Notes under the pieces: model-generated
Databases searched by the model: none
What the model saw: only the letters and a program-made list of their open reading frames with translations
Told to the model about the DNA's origin: nothing
Shown: positions 44,360-52,170 of the stretch, in pieces
How the letters are laid out: every line of letters begins with the position of its first letter
Position numbering within the stretch: position 1 is the stretch's first letter
Position numbers and translations under genes: made by a program
Assembly (NCBI GenBank): GCA_037443785.1
Contig: JBBINR010000010.1
Span: forward strand, 35,864-99,863
Length of the DNA stretch: 64,000 bases
Reading direction: 5' to 3'
Source: JAQUOA01 sp037443785
GTDB lineage: Bacteria; Bacteroidota; Ignavibacteria; UBA10030; UBA8401

Positions 44360-44393
44360 GTGGTTCAAACGAGACGCATTAGCGCTCTCCCAC
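44360..44393 (-). ncRNA. L1 operator in the rplK-rplA gap
   Basis: On the minus strand GTGG and CCAC close a helix. Inside, GAGA/TCTC and CGC/GCG pair around a TAAT loop with one bulged G, and the strand GTTTGAA forms a large asymmetric internal loop. This copies the 23S rRNA site bound by L1 and matches the known L1 mRNA operator, which normally represses L11-L1 synthesis. Confidence 0.6.
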
Positions 44394-44422
44394 TTTGTTA
44401 ATAAATATGAACAACTAAAAAA

Positions 44423-44848
44423 TTATCCTTCTACCGCAATACCTAAACTCTTTGCAGTTCCTTCAACCATACTCATTGCCGCCTCTATATCCGTGGTGTT
44501 CAGGTCAGGCATTTTGGTTTGAGCAATTTCACGAACTTGAGCTCGGGTCACTTTACCAACTTTATTTCTGTTTGGCTCTCCAGAACCCTTTGCCACTTTT
44601 GCAGCTTTCACCAACAAGACTGCAGCCGGCGGAGTCTTCGTAATAAAGGTAAACGACTTATCGGAAAACACCGTGATGATAACAGGAATAATTAATCCTG
44701 CTTGTGCTTGAGTTCTCGCATTAAACTGTTTGCAAAACTCCATAATGTTCACGCCCTTTTGTCCAAGTGCCGGACCAACTGGCGGCGCAGGATTTGCTTG
44801 TCCTGCTGGAATTTGCAATTTAATAAATCCAACTACTTTCTTTGCCAT
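44423..44848 (-). CDS. rplK: 50S ribosomal protein L11
   Basis: 141 residues. VVGFIKLQIPAGQANPAPPV, GPALGQKGVNIMEFCKQFNA and the C-terminal rRNA-binding domain (AKVAKGSGEPNRNKVGKVTR). Part of the GTPase-associated centre and target of thiostrepton. Confidence 0.98.
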   Translation of the reverse strand: MAKKVVGFIKLQIPAGQANPAPPVGPALGQKGVNIMEFCKQFNARTQAQAGLIIPVIITVFSDKSFTFITKTPPAAVLLVKAAKVAKGSGEPNRNKVGKVTRAQVREIAQTKMPDLNTTDIEAAMSMVEGTAKSLGIAVEG

Positions 44849-44875
44849 ACTTTGTCTCTACTGATTAATTATTAA

Positions 44876-45430
44876 TTACTTTTCAATTTCAACTTGACTA
44901 AAATCTAACTCAACCGGCGTCTTTCTTCCAAAGATGCTAACCATCACTTTTAATTTTAATTTTTCTTCATTTATTTCTTGAACAAAGCCAGAAAAATTAT
45001 GGAACGGTCCGCTAATCACTTTCACTGGTTCACCGATATGAAACGGAACTTCAATTCGTTCTACACCTTCTTCTTCTTTTTTCTCCTCAATCTTTCCGAT
45101 CAAACGCTTTACTTCATCCGGCTGAAGGGGAACCGGTTTATCCTTTGTTCCGACAAAACTTAAAACCGAAGGAGTGTTAAGGATTAAGTGTTTTGTCTTT
45201 TCATCAAGGACTGCCTCTACAAGAATATATCCCGGGAAAAAATTTTTGGTTTTACTTTTCTTCTTTCCATCTTTAATTTCAAAGATTTTTTCTGCAGGAA
45301 CCATTACTCGCGTAATTCGCTCTTGAAGTCCTTGTATTACAGACTCATTTTCGATCGCAAGCTTTACCTTGTTCTCATGACCGGAGTACGTTCTAACAAC
45401 ATACCATTTATGTATAGATACATTCTCCAT
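44876..45430 (-). CDS. nusG: Transcription termination/antitermination factor NusG
   Basis: 184 residues from ATG 45428-45430; a GTG one codon earlier overlaps the secE stop. NGN domain (KWYVVRTYSGHENKVKLAIE, KNFFPGYILVEAVLDEKTKH) and KOW domain (GEPVKVISGPFHNFSGFVQE). Links RNA polymerase to Rho or to ribosomes. Coupled to secE by near-overlap. Confidence 0.97.
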   Translation of the reverse strand: MENVSIHKWYVVRTYSGHENKVKLAIENESVIQGLQERITRVMVPAEKIFEIKDGKKKSKTKNFFPGYILVEAVLDEKTKHLILNTPSVLSFVGTKDKPVPLQPDEVKRLIGKIEEKKEEEGVERIEVPFHIGEPVKVISGPFHNFSGFVQEINEEKLKLKVMVSIFGRKTPVELDFSQVEIEK

Positions 45431-45432
45431 CA

Positions 45433-45615
45433 CTAAAAAATTCCTTTAATTACCTGGCTCACCAGAGTATCGACGACATAAACAAACGCAGCGATAAATG
45501 CGCAAACTCCCAGCACAACCAATGTCGATTCTTGTAATTCTTTTTGAGTCGGCCAAGTGACTTTACCCATTTCCTTATAAACATCGGTAAAAAAATTGAT
45601 AATTTTTTCTTTCAT
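45433..45615 (-). CDS. secE: Preprotein translocase subunit SecE
   Basis: 60 residues, the short single-helix form. The amphipathic MKEKIINFFTDVYKEMGKVT, conserved WPTQKEL, and one membrane helix (VLGVCAFIAAFVYVVDTLVS) are present. Clamps SecY in the translocon. Lies between tRNA-Trp and nusG. Confidence 0.95.
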   Translation of the reverse strand: MKEKIINFFTDVYKEMGKVTWPTQKELQESTLVVLGVCAFIAAFVYVVDTLVSQVIKGIF

Positions 45616-45637
45616 TGTTTTCCTGCCATTTTTACTG

Positions 45638-45710
45638 CACGGGTGGAGGGACTCGAACCCCCAACCAACGGTTTTGGAGACCGCTACTCTACCAATTGAG
45701 CTACACCCGT
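45638..45710 (-). tRNA. tRNA-Trp (anticodon CCA)
   Basis: 73 nt. Acceptor ACGGGTG/CACCCGT, anticodon stem GCGGT/ACCGT around loop CTCCAAA (anticodon CCA), discriminator G73, all typical of tryptophan tRNA. CCA end not encoded. Between rpmG and secE, the position found in many bacteria. Confidence 0.95.
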
Positions 45711-45719
45711 ACTAAAAAA

Positions 45720-45869
45720 TTACTTGGTTTCTTTATGGATTTGATGTTTGTTGCAGCGAGGGCAATATTTTTTATATTCGACACGACCTGTTTGTTTCTT
45801 TTTATTTTTCGTCGTTGAATAGTTACGCTCTTTGCAAACTGTGCATTCGAGGGTGATAATATCTCTCAT
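45720..45869 (-). CDS. rpmG: 50S ribosomal protein L33
   Basis: 49 residues from ATG 45867-45869 to TAA 45720-45722. Begins MRDIITLECTVCKERNY and has C9, C12, C36 and C39 (CxxC twice), the zinc-binding C+ form. YCPRCNKHQIHKETK is the usual end. Flanked by tRNA genes within one transcript. Confidence 0.96.
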   Translation of the reverse strand: MRDIITLECTVCKERNYSTTKNKKKQTGRVEYKKYCPRCNKHQIHKETK

Positions 45870-45893
45870 CGTCTTTCCTTTCGTACTTAGTAG

Positions 45894-45966
45894 AGCGGGA
45901 GACGGGACTCGAACCCGCGACCAACAGCTTGGAAGGCTGTGACTCTACCAACTGAGTTACTCCCGC
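45894..45966 (-). tRNA. tRNA-Gly (anticodon TCC)
   Basis: 73 nt. Acceptor GCGGGAG/CTCCCGC, anticodon loop CTTCCAA (anticodon TCC), T-loop GTTCGAGTC, discriminator U73 as expected for glycine. CCA end not encoded. Confidence 0.95.
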
Positions 45967-45981
45967 ATTATTATTCGGCAG

Positions 45982-46054
<73 letters not shown>

Positions 46055-46065
46055 ATTTGCGTTTG

Positions 46066-46148
46066 TGGGTAGGGAAGGATTCGAACCTCCGAAGCCATAA
46101 GGCGACAGATTTACAGTCTGTTGCGTTTAACCACTTCGCTACCTACCC
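46066..46148 (-). tRNA. tRNA-Tyr (anticodon GTA)
   Basis: 83 nt class II tRNA. Acceptor GGGTAGG/CCTACCC, anticodon stem ACAGA/TCTGT around loop CTGTAAA (anticodon GTA), and a long variable arm (CGCCTTATGGCTTCG). Discriminator A73. Confidence 0.95.
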
Positions 46149-46156
46149 AATCAGCG

Positions 46157-46229
46157 AGCTGGCGAGGAGACTTGAACTCCTGACCTGCTGATTACAAGTC
46201 AGCTGCTCTACCAACTGAGCTACGCCAGC
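46157..46229 (-). tRNA. tRNA-Thr (anticodon TGT)
   Basis: 73 nt. Acceptor GCTGGCG/CGCCAGC, anticodon stem GCTGA/TCAGC around loop CTTGTAA (anticodon TGT). First gene of the tRNA-rpmG-secE-nusG transcript, about 95 bases after the predicted transcription start. Confidence 0.95.
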
Positions 46230-46330
46230 ATCAAAAATTTCTTTCAAAAAAGACACAATACAACAGCAAACCATGTAAAAAATGAGAATTTTGCGAAAAT
46301 CTCAGTAAAGGTATGCCTGCAGAGCTAATA

Positions 46331-46358
46331 AATATATAGTTTTTTACCTAAAAGTCAA
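46331..46358 (-). promoter_or_regulatory. Sigma70 promoter of the tRNA/secE-nusG operon
   Basis: Minus-strand TTGACT (46353-46358), 16-base spacer, TATATT (46331-46336). Start expected near 46324. It lies just after the stop codon of the DUF2723 gene and faces the tRNA cluster. Confidence 0.7.
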
Positions 46359-46370
46359 CAACTTAATTGA

Positions 46371-48164
46371 TTAAAAATTGATAACAAAAGAGTTTTTTGA
46401 AGTTAAAATTTCATATGCAGCAGTTTGATACTTTGATGAGGCACTCATGTTTCCATGAAATTTTTCATACATACTTCTCTGCAGTAGGATAGACGATCCT
46501 AGCTTTTTAAGCTGTATTGAGTAAGGATTATCAACATTATTACTTCTAAATATAAACTGTAAGTGTGGAACTTCCACATAAGATGTATCTTTTGTCAAAA
46601 GCTGGGCAAATCCGAATGGAACACGATAAAACCCATTTGTATAATTTGCTTCTATTTCAGATGTAACAAAACAAAGTGTATCCGTCCCGCTTTTACTAAA
46701 AATACTTTCAAGCATATTGACATATCGAGATTCAATTGAATTAAATTCATAAGGAAGGTCATGTTCAAATTTGTACAGTTCCCCAAGGAATAAATCAATT
46801 TCCGTTCTCGACCTTGATGTAATAACAGGATGCATCGTATTCATTTGATTAAAATACCACGAGCGGCGAAATAATTCTTTATCCAACACAATAACATCGG
46901 GTCGAAATTTTTCGACATATTGAAAATAATACGACGCGGAAACAAAATAATCCCATTGATATGATAGTATGGTTGAGTTGAGTGGCAGATTGTTTAAAAT
47001 ATTTTTCGTGTAATCTTCAACGATATAATTTTTACTTTGATCTACTTCTGCCCAATTTTTTGTTACTTGAAGGGAAAGGATGCATGCTAAAATAATTCCT
47101 CCAAACTTCCATGTAATAGATTCAATCAATTTCAAAATTCCAAATGTCGCAAATAGCATCAATGAAATAAATGCGAGAAGAAAATACGAATCAATATCAT
47201 GAATATCGTAATTGATTGAATATGCGACGCATGAAACTAGCAAAAGTGCAATAAAGAAAAACTTCTTTCTGTCGCTAAATAAAACAATCAAAGCTCCTGC
47301 TAGAAAAAAAAGAAGCGGTATGTAATAAAATTCTTTGAGAGTACTTTGTAGAAAATAATCGAACTGCTTCTTTGCAGCATCAGTTGAAGAAAACATCCAC
47401 ACCCGAAATTGTTTTCCCGTAAAATGCCACCAGAATTTTTCAAATGTTTGTGGATTTCCCCAATTAAGGAGTGGACTACTTGCTGACCGAATCGGAAGAT
47501 ACAAATAGGCAGAAAGCCCAAGAAAAAACGGAAGTGTTAATTTTAGAATTCGATCAACCGCCGCTTTTGCAAATTTATACTCCATAAAAAAAAGAAATAG
47601 AAATGCTGGCGCGAGTAATATGGTGGTCAAATGATTTGTGAAAGCCAGCCCAAGCGTATATGCAAACAAATACCAAAAAGACGATTCATCTTCATTAATA
47701 GCTTTGATGAAAAATAGAGTTGTCAAACAAATCAATAATAGATGGAGCGAATACACTTCAACTGAAACTGCCTGATCCCAAAATGTTTTTGAGAATGCAA
47801 GGAAGAGTGTTGCAAAGCCCGCAGAAATAATCTTTAGAAATCGTTCAACTTTCCTTCCCAATAATTCCATCGCGAGGAAGAAAAACACAATTGCGGCAAT
47901 CGATGTGAACAACGCTGACATTACATTCAATCGAACAATTTCTTTTGCTGCAATAGGAAGTATTGAAAAAATTCTTCCAACCAGCGTAAAAAGAGGGTAT
48001 CCTGTTGGGTGAGCAATGCCAAGTGTGCATGCGACCGTTGCTAATTCGCCGCTATCGATAAAACCTACCGTCGGTGCTAATGTAAAAAGATACACCGGAA
48101 ATATAATCAGCCACAGAATTACAGCCGTAATATTTTCTGGATATTTTTGAATGAAGGGTTTCAT
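46371..48164 (-). CDS. DUF2723 multi-pass membrane protein (GT-C-like fold)
   Basis: 597 residues from ATG 48162-48164; an in-frame TTG 14 codons earlier is less likely. The N-terminal signature is FIDSGELATVACTLGIAHPT followed by GYPLFTLVGRIF. About ten hydrophobic helices cover residues 10-385 (for example FATLFLAFSKTFWDQAVSVE, TTILLAPAFLFLFF), and a soluble C-terminal domain follows. DUF2723 proteins resemble lipid-linked-sugar glycosyltransferases or O-mannosyltransferases of the inner membrane, common in Bacteroidota. The Asp/Glu of the first loop (D and E in DSGEL) would be the catalytic acids by analogy. No SD is seen; a perfect inverted repeat lies just upstream. Confidence 0.85.
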   Translation of the reverse strand: MKPFIQKYPENITAVILWLIIFPVYLFTLAPTVGFIDSGELATVACTLGIAHPTGYPLFTLVGRIFSILPIAAKEIVRLNVMSALFTSIAAIVFFFLAMELLGRKVERFLKIISAGFATLFLAFSKTFWDQAVSVEVYSLHLLLICLTTLFFIKAINEDESSFWYLFAYTLGLAFTNHLTTILLAPAFLFLFFMEYKFAKAAVDRILKLTLPFFLGLSAYLYLPIRSASSPLLNWGNPQTFEKFWWHFTGKQFRVWMFSSTDAAKKQFDYFLQSTLKEFYYIPLLFFLAGALIVLFSDRKKFFFIALLLVSCVAYSINYDIHDIDSYFLLAFISLMLFATFGILKLIESITWKFGGIILACILSLQVTKNWAEVDQSKNYIVEDYTKNILNNLPLNSTILSYQWDYFVSASYYFQYVEKFRPDVIVLDKELFRRSWYFNQMNTMHPVITSRSRTEIDLFLGELYKFEHDLPYEFNSIESRYVNMLESIFSKSGTDTLCFVTSEIEANYTNGFYRVPFGFAQLLTKDTSYVEVPHLQFIFRSNNVDNPYSIQLKKLGSSILLQRSMYEKFHGNMSASSKYQTAAYEILTSKNSFVINF

Positions 48165-48175
48165 ATTTAAAATAG

Positions 48176-48231
48176 TTTTGCCGCAATAAACATGGGAAAA
48201 ATACAAACTTTTCTCAGAAATTGCGGCAAAA
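48176..48231 (-). repeat. Perfect 12-bp inverted repeat before the DUF2723 gene
   Basis: TTTTGCCGCAAT (48176-48187) and ATTGCGGCAAAA (48220-48231) flank a 32-base loop in the 88-base gap after the DUF5916 gene. No T-run follows on the minus strand, and the near arm ends 11 bases from the DUF2723 start. It may be an operator or an mRNA hairpin covering the start region. Confidence 0.6.
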
Positions 48232-48252
48232 ATTACAACTTCTCTATAAATT

Positions 48253-50928
48253 TTATACGTTAAAGTAGTAGCTCATCTTTATCAAGAAAATATTATCCGG
48301 CCGTGAATTTCCAAGTCGATATAACGAATGATTGAATCTAAATTCTCCATCGCCTTCATTATCACTTCGGCTTTGAGTCCAGACAAAATAAATCGTCGAT
48401 CCTGGCAAATATTCCCACCGTAGGACCGCATTGCCGCGAAGAGACTTAAAATTAAAATCAGGATTGTTTAATGTGTGCGAAGTAGCAGGCCCAACACCAT
48501 CCCCATCGACAGTATACCTTACATCGTGAGATGATGGATCTACAACTTTGTTGATAGTAGTTCCGTTTTGTCTAAATGCGACATATTCATCTGATCGAGA
48601 TCTTGCGAGCATCTTCAAATTAGTAAATGCACCCGATGAAATAAGTGGCTGCGCGAACAATTGCAGCGAAATTTTCGGACTGAATGTCCAGTTCAAACGA
48701 ATATTTGCACTAATTGTTTTTTGATTCATCTCTCCAAAAACGTAACGACTCCCAAACGTTGATGTCGCCACTGCATCATTATAGCGGTCGACCCATTGTA
48801 ATTTTTCTTGATCAAGTGTCAAATCTGGACCAATCGAAAACGTTACAGAAGATGATGGACGGAATTGGATCGCCGCACCGTAATTCACAAAATTTGTGAT
48901 CGATGAAAAATATGTATTTGCATATCCATTCACAAAAACTTCTTTCCGATCATCTGTATTAAACATAAGATCTGCTTCCCAGCCTTTCGGATTCAATGTT
49001 ATTGGACCACCACGCGTGCGACGAATGTTATATGCCGTTGACGGGTTTTGCGCAAAATTTAAATTGATGCTGTAATAATTTGTGAACTTGGCGAACAGCC
49101 ATTCAACGACAACGCGATGAATGAGATTCCCTCCAAAATCATAACTTTGGCCAACACCCCCGCCAATTTCTCTCGTCCGGAAAATTCCTTCAGGTTCGCT
49201 CCATACATATCCTCCCCCGCCATGCATGTTAATAACATTGGTGCGTGAAAGAAACCCAAGATCGTTAATTTCAAACTTTGGATCGATAATTCCGAACGAT
49301 GCGTTCACGTATGAATTTCCTTTTTGTTTGATGAGATACGCGCGCCCCGTAAAACCTGTTAACGACGTAGCGTTACTGTCAACTTTCAAATATGAAGCAT
49401 CCGGCCGTTGGAAGTAATGCACTGAATTTGTTTGGAGATTTGTTATCCGTTCTTTACTGCCGTTCACATGTGACATTGCACTGTATCCAGTTATCACCCA
49501 CATTTTATCTTCGTCCAAAAATGTCCACCCATCAATGCCGGCAAACACGGCACTTCGGTTTATGAAATTTTCAAGTCTCGATCCAATATCATTTAACGAA
49601 AACGAACGACGAGCCAACGTCCCCATAAAGCCAATTCCCTGTCGTCCGTCTGGAAATTCTTTTTGCACCCGAGCAATTCCGTAATATGCTGATGGTTCAA
49701 TTTCTGCTTCGGATCGAGTTCCATTGATTTGAAATGGTGCAATCATCCGTGACGTTACGGCGTGCACAGTTCCAACATTCCAACTGTCGCTGAGTTTTCC
49801 AGTAATTTTTGCAGCACCAAGTATTCTTGTTGCAATCGGCATATCAACATAGTCAACATTGTCTAATGTATCATTGCCATGGGGAGAACGCCCGATACGC
49901 CTGCTGTAAAAGAAAGTCGGTTGAGGATAATTAAAATTCCAATAATTATTTCCTCCTCCCTGTCCGAACATCGTAAAAATATTTGCCCCCTCAACAAAAA
50001 ATGGGCGCTTCTCTTGGAAGAATGATTCCACGTCAGTCAAATTAACAACCGCGGGATCAACTTCAACCTGACCAAAATCTGGATTCACCGTTGCGTTCAG
50101 CACAAGATTACCATTAAGGCCATACCGTAAATCTGCACCAAAATCGGGATGATAACGTGAACCAGAATTGAATGGATTTCCAACAGATGGGTGGGTGTAT
50201 TCTGCTTTTGTCGTTGTGAATGGAAGAAATTCTGCCTGGTTTGATGGTTTGACTCCCTCAATTCCAACGAGCTCATGGAACCGTGAAACAAACCCGCTTT
50301 GCATCCTCGGTGTGTAAGTAATATAATCTTGTTCGTTCTTCCGTCCGATATCTCGACGAAAATCTATTCCCCATATCTGTTCTTGCTGCTCATGAAATTT
50401 AAGTTGAGAAAAAGGAATACGCATTTCCACTGTCCATCCCGTTTCATCAATATTTGCTTTCCCTTCCCATACCCCATCCCAATCAGAATTATCCCAATCA
50501 TCATTAAATAAAACTCCATCGCCTAACATTCCGGACGGACCGATAGCAAAATAATTCCCGCTGCGTTTATCATGGTAGGGATCAATAAAGACAATAAACC
50601 AATCGGAAGTGGAGATATTATCCCTCCGGCTCAACACTTTCATAATGGAATCAGGGTGTGAGTCATACAGGCGTGCGGCGATATATAATGCATTGTCGTC
50701 ATATCCAATCCAGACTTCGGTTTTTTCGGTCGGGGCCTCGCCCTGATTCGGATCGCGCTGAACAAATTCTGAAATCGGCCGCATCGAACTCCACACTGAT
50801 TCGTTCAACTTGCCATCGACCTTAATTGGCTGAGAAATTTTTACTGCATGAATTTCTCGATCAGAATCTGCAAACCCAAGAGAGGTAAGGCAAAGAAGAA
50901 TCATTCCCACGCTCAGCACAAATTTCAT
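48253..50928 (-). CDS. DUF5916 outer-membrane protein with CBM9-like N-terminal domain
   Basis: 891 residues. A signal peptide (1-20) is followed by a carbohydrate-binding family 9-like beta-sandwich at about 27-215 (IKVDGKLNESVWSSM, WIGYDDNALYIAARLYDSHP, IPFSQLKFHEQQEQIWGIDF). The DUF5916 region then contains NATVNPDFGQVEVDPAVVNL, ESFFQEKRPFFVEGANIFTM and FFYSRRIGR. The rest alternates as outer-membrane beta-strands to the terminal IKMSYYFNV. Function of the family is unknown; sugar or peptide handling at the surface is a guess. GGAGG lies before the ATG, only a few bases after a terminator-like hairpin. Confidence 0.9.
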   Translation of the reverse strand: MKFVLSVGMILLCLTSLGFADSDREIHAVKISQPIKVDGKLNESVWSSMRPISEFVQRDPNQGEAPTEKTEVWIGYDDNALYIAARLYDSHPDSIMKVLSRRDNISTSDWFIVFIDPYHDKRSGNYFAIGPSGMLGDGVLFNDDWDNSDWDGVWEGKANIDETGWTVEMRIPFSQLKFHEQQEQIWGIDFRRDIGRKNEQDYITYTPRMQSGFVSRFHELVGIEGVKPSNQAEFLPFTTTKAEYTHPSVGNPFNSGSRYHPDFGADLRYGLNGNLVLNATVNPDFGQVEVDPAVVNLTDVESFFQEKRPFFVEGANIFTMFGQGGGNNYWNFNYPQPTFFYSRRIGRSPHGNDTLDNVDYVDMPIATRILGAAKITGKLSDSWNVGTVHAVTSRMIAPFQINGTRSEAEIEPSAYYGIARVQKEFPDGRQGIGFMGTLARRSFSLNDIGSRLENFINRSAVFAGIDGWTFLDEDKMWVITGYSAMSHVNGSKERITNLQTNSVHYFQRPDASYLKVDSNATSLTGFTGRAYLIKQKGNSYVNASFGIIDPKFEINDLGFLSRTNVINMHGGGGYVWSEPEGIFRTREIGGGVGQSYDFGGNLIHRVVVEWLFAKFTNYYSINLNFAQNPSTAYNIRRTRGGPITLNPKGWEADLMFNTDDRKEVFVNGYANTYFSSITNFVNYGAAIQFRPSSSVTFSIGPDLTLDQEKLQWVDRYNDAVATSTFGSRYVFGEMNQKTISANIRLNWTFSPKISLQLFAQPLISSGAFTNLKMLARSRSDEYVAFRQNGTTINKVVDPSSHDVRYTVDGDGVGPATSHTLNNPDFNFKSLRGNAVLRWEYLPGSTIYFVWTQSRSDNEGDGEFRFNHSLYRLGNSRPDNIFLIKMSYYFNV

Positions 50929-50942
50929 ACTTCCTCCAGGTT

Positions 50943-50980
50943 AAAAAAAAGACGGCGAATATGAGTTACTTTACGCCGCC
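50943..50980 (-). terminator. Rho-independent terminator after the DUF4097 gene
   Basis: Minus-strand GGCGGCG (50974-50980) pairs with CGCCGTC (50951-50957), 7 bp with one G-T, 16-base loop, followed by eight Ts (complement of A50943-50950). The T-run ends 14 bases before the DUF5916 start, so it may also act as an attenuator for that gene. Confidence 0.8.
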
Positions 50981-51012
50981 TCTAAAATTTTGTTTCATTA
51001 CATCAGTAAATA

Positions 51013-52170
51013 TTACTTCTTACGGATATCAATATTCCCATTTACGGTTTCAAGATAGATTGTTTCCCCGCCGCCGTTGAGAATATATGTCGCGTGAATT
51101 TCGTCGCCATCACCATTGTCACCACGCTTATCGTATGTATCTGCTTTAAAATCAGATTTGATATCATATTTAGTCTTTTTGCTGGACCATCCCCAATCAT
51201 CACGTAAGCGAATCAGTGCTTCAATGGTTGCCTTTGCGTTCGCAGGAATATACAATCGGACATTCCCTCCAGATGTTTTCAATTCACTGTTGCCTTTCCC
51301 GCTCGGATTCAACTCTGCAGAAACATCTCCACCCGCAGTTTTTGCTTCGATGGAACCGGTAATATTTTTTAGATTAATGTCTCCACCGGCAGTTTTCGCT
51401 TCAACAATTCCAGAGGCACCGTTTAATTCAACATCTCCGCCAGCTGTGCGCAAATGTGCATTGCCGGTAACTTTACCAACCCGAACATCTCCACCGGCAG
51501 TCGAAAGTGTCGCATCTCCGCCAATATCGCCGACTTCTACATTTCCGCCTGATGTACGCGCATCAAGTTTTTTTCCTACTTTATCAATCCGAATATCGCC
51601 GCCAGATGTGCTGACATTTGCTTCACCATTTACTCCTGCAAGTGAAATATTCCCACCTGACGTGTGAAGTTCTGCTTTTCCATCAATATCCCCTGTTTTA
51701 ATATCACCGCCCGATGTTGACATGTTCACCGACCCGCGAATTCGTTCGATGGAAATATCTCCTCCCGATGTTGAGCCTTTGGCGTTTGCCAAAAGATTCC
51801 CCTGCAACTCAATGTCGCCGCCAGAAGTTCGCAGGTCAATTTCACATTGTGTGGGAACCGTCATTATAAATCTCGCACTGTTATGATTTCCCCATTTTGG
51901 TCTATAGGTGACTTGAACGTCATTTCCGTTTTGTGTCATCTTTACATATTCAAGGTCTTCATCATCCAAACCGTCCACCAGAACATTAATCTCAGATTTC
52001 TCCCATGTCTTAACAACAATGTCGCCTCCGCTGACTGAAACATCCAGTGAACTTGTTTTTCCAACGGCAAAGGATTGTTCTCTTTTCGTTCCAGAATCGG
52101 CACTTACCTTTACGGAACTGACTACGAGCAGAAAAATCCAGAGTCCCAAAAATATTTTTTTGTTTTTCAT
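51013..52170 (-). CDS. DUF4097 secreted beta-solenoid protein with 18-residue repeats
   Basis: 385 residues with a signal peptide (about 1-24). From residue 115 to 305 the motif T(S/A)GG(D/N)(I/V) recurs, with Thr at 115, 134, 152, 170, 188, 206, 224, 242, 260, 278 and 299. Eight successive steps are exactly 18 residues. This fits a right-handed beta-solenoid with one rung per repeat. It belongs to the DUF4097/DUF4098 family of putative adhesin-like proteins, often next to ECF sigma genes. Its ATG overlaps the stop of the anti-sigma gene (ATGA), and GGAG precedes it. Probably exported and part of, or reporting to, the sigma pathway. Confidence 0.88.
   Translation of the reverse strand: MKNKKIFLGLWIFLLVVSSVKVSADSGTKREQSFAVGKTSSLDVSVSGGDIVVKTWEKSEINVLVDGLDDEDLEYVKMTQNGNDVQVTYRPKWGNHNSARFIMTVPTQCEIDLRTSGGDIELQGNLLANAKGSTSGGDISIERIRGSVNMSTSGGDIKTGDIDGKAELHTSGGNISLAGVNGEANVSTSGGDIRIDKVGKKLDARTSGGNVEVGDIGGDATLSTAGGDVRVGKVTGNAHLRTAGGDVELNGASGIVEAKTAGGDINLKNITGSIEAKTAGGDVSAELNPSGKGNSELKTSGGNVRLYIPANAKATIEALIRLRDDWGWSSKKTKYDIKSDFKADTYDKRGDNGDGDEIHATYILNGGGETIYLETVNGNIDIRKK

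Noticed and set aside
51256..51828. CRISPR or DNA satellite array
   Set aside because: The 54-bp period is in frame and follows protein repeats; DNA copies are diverged and there are no unique spacers.
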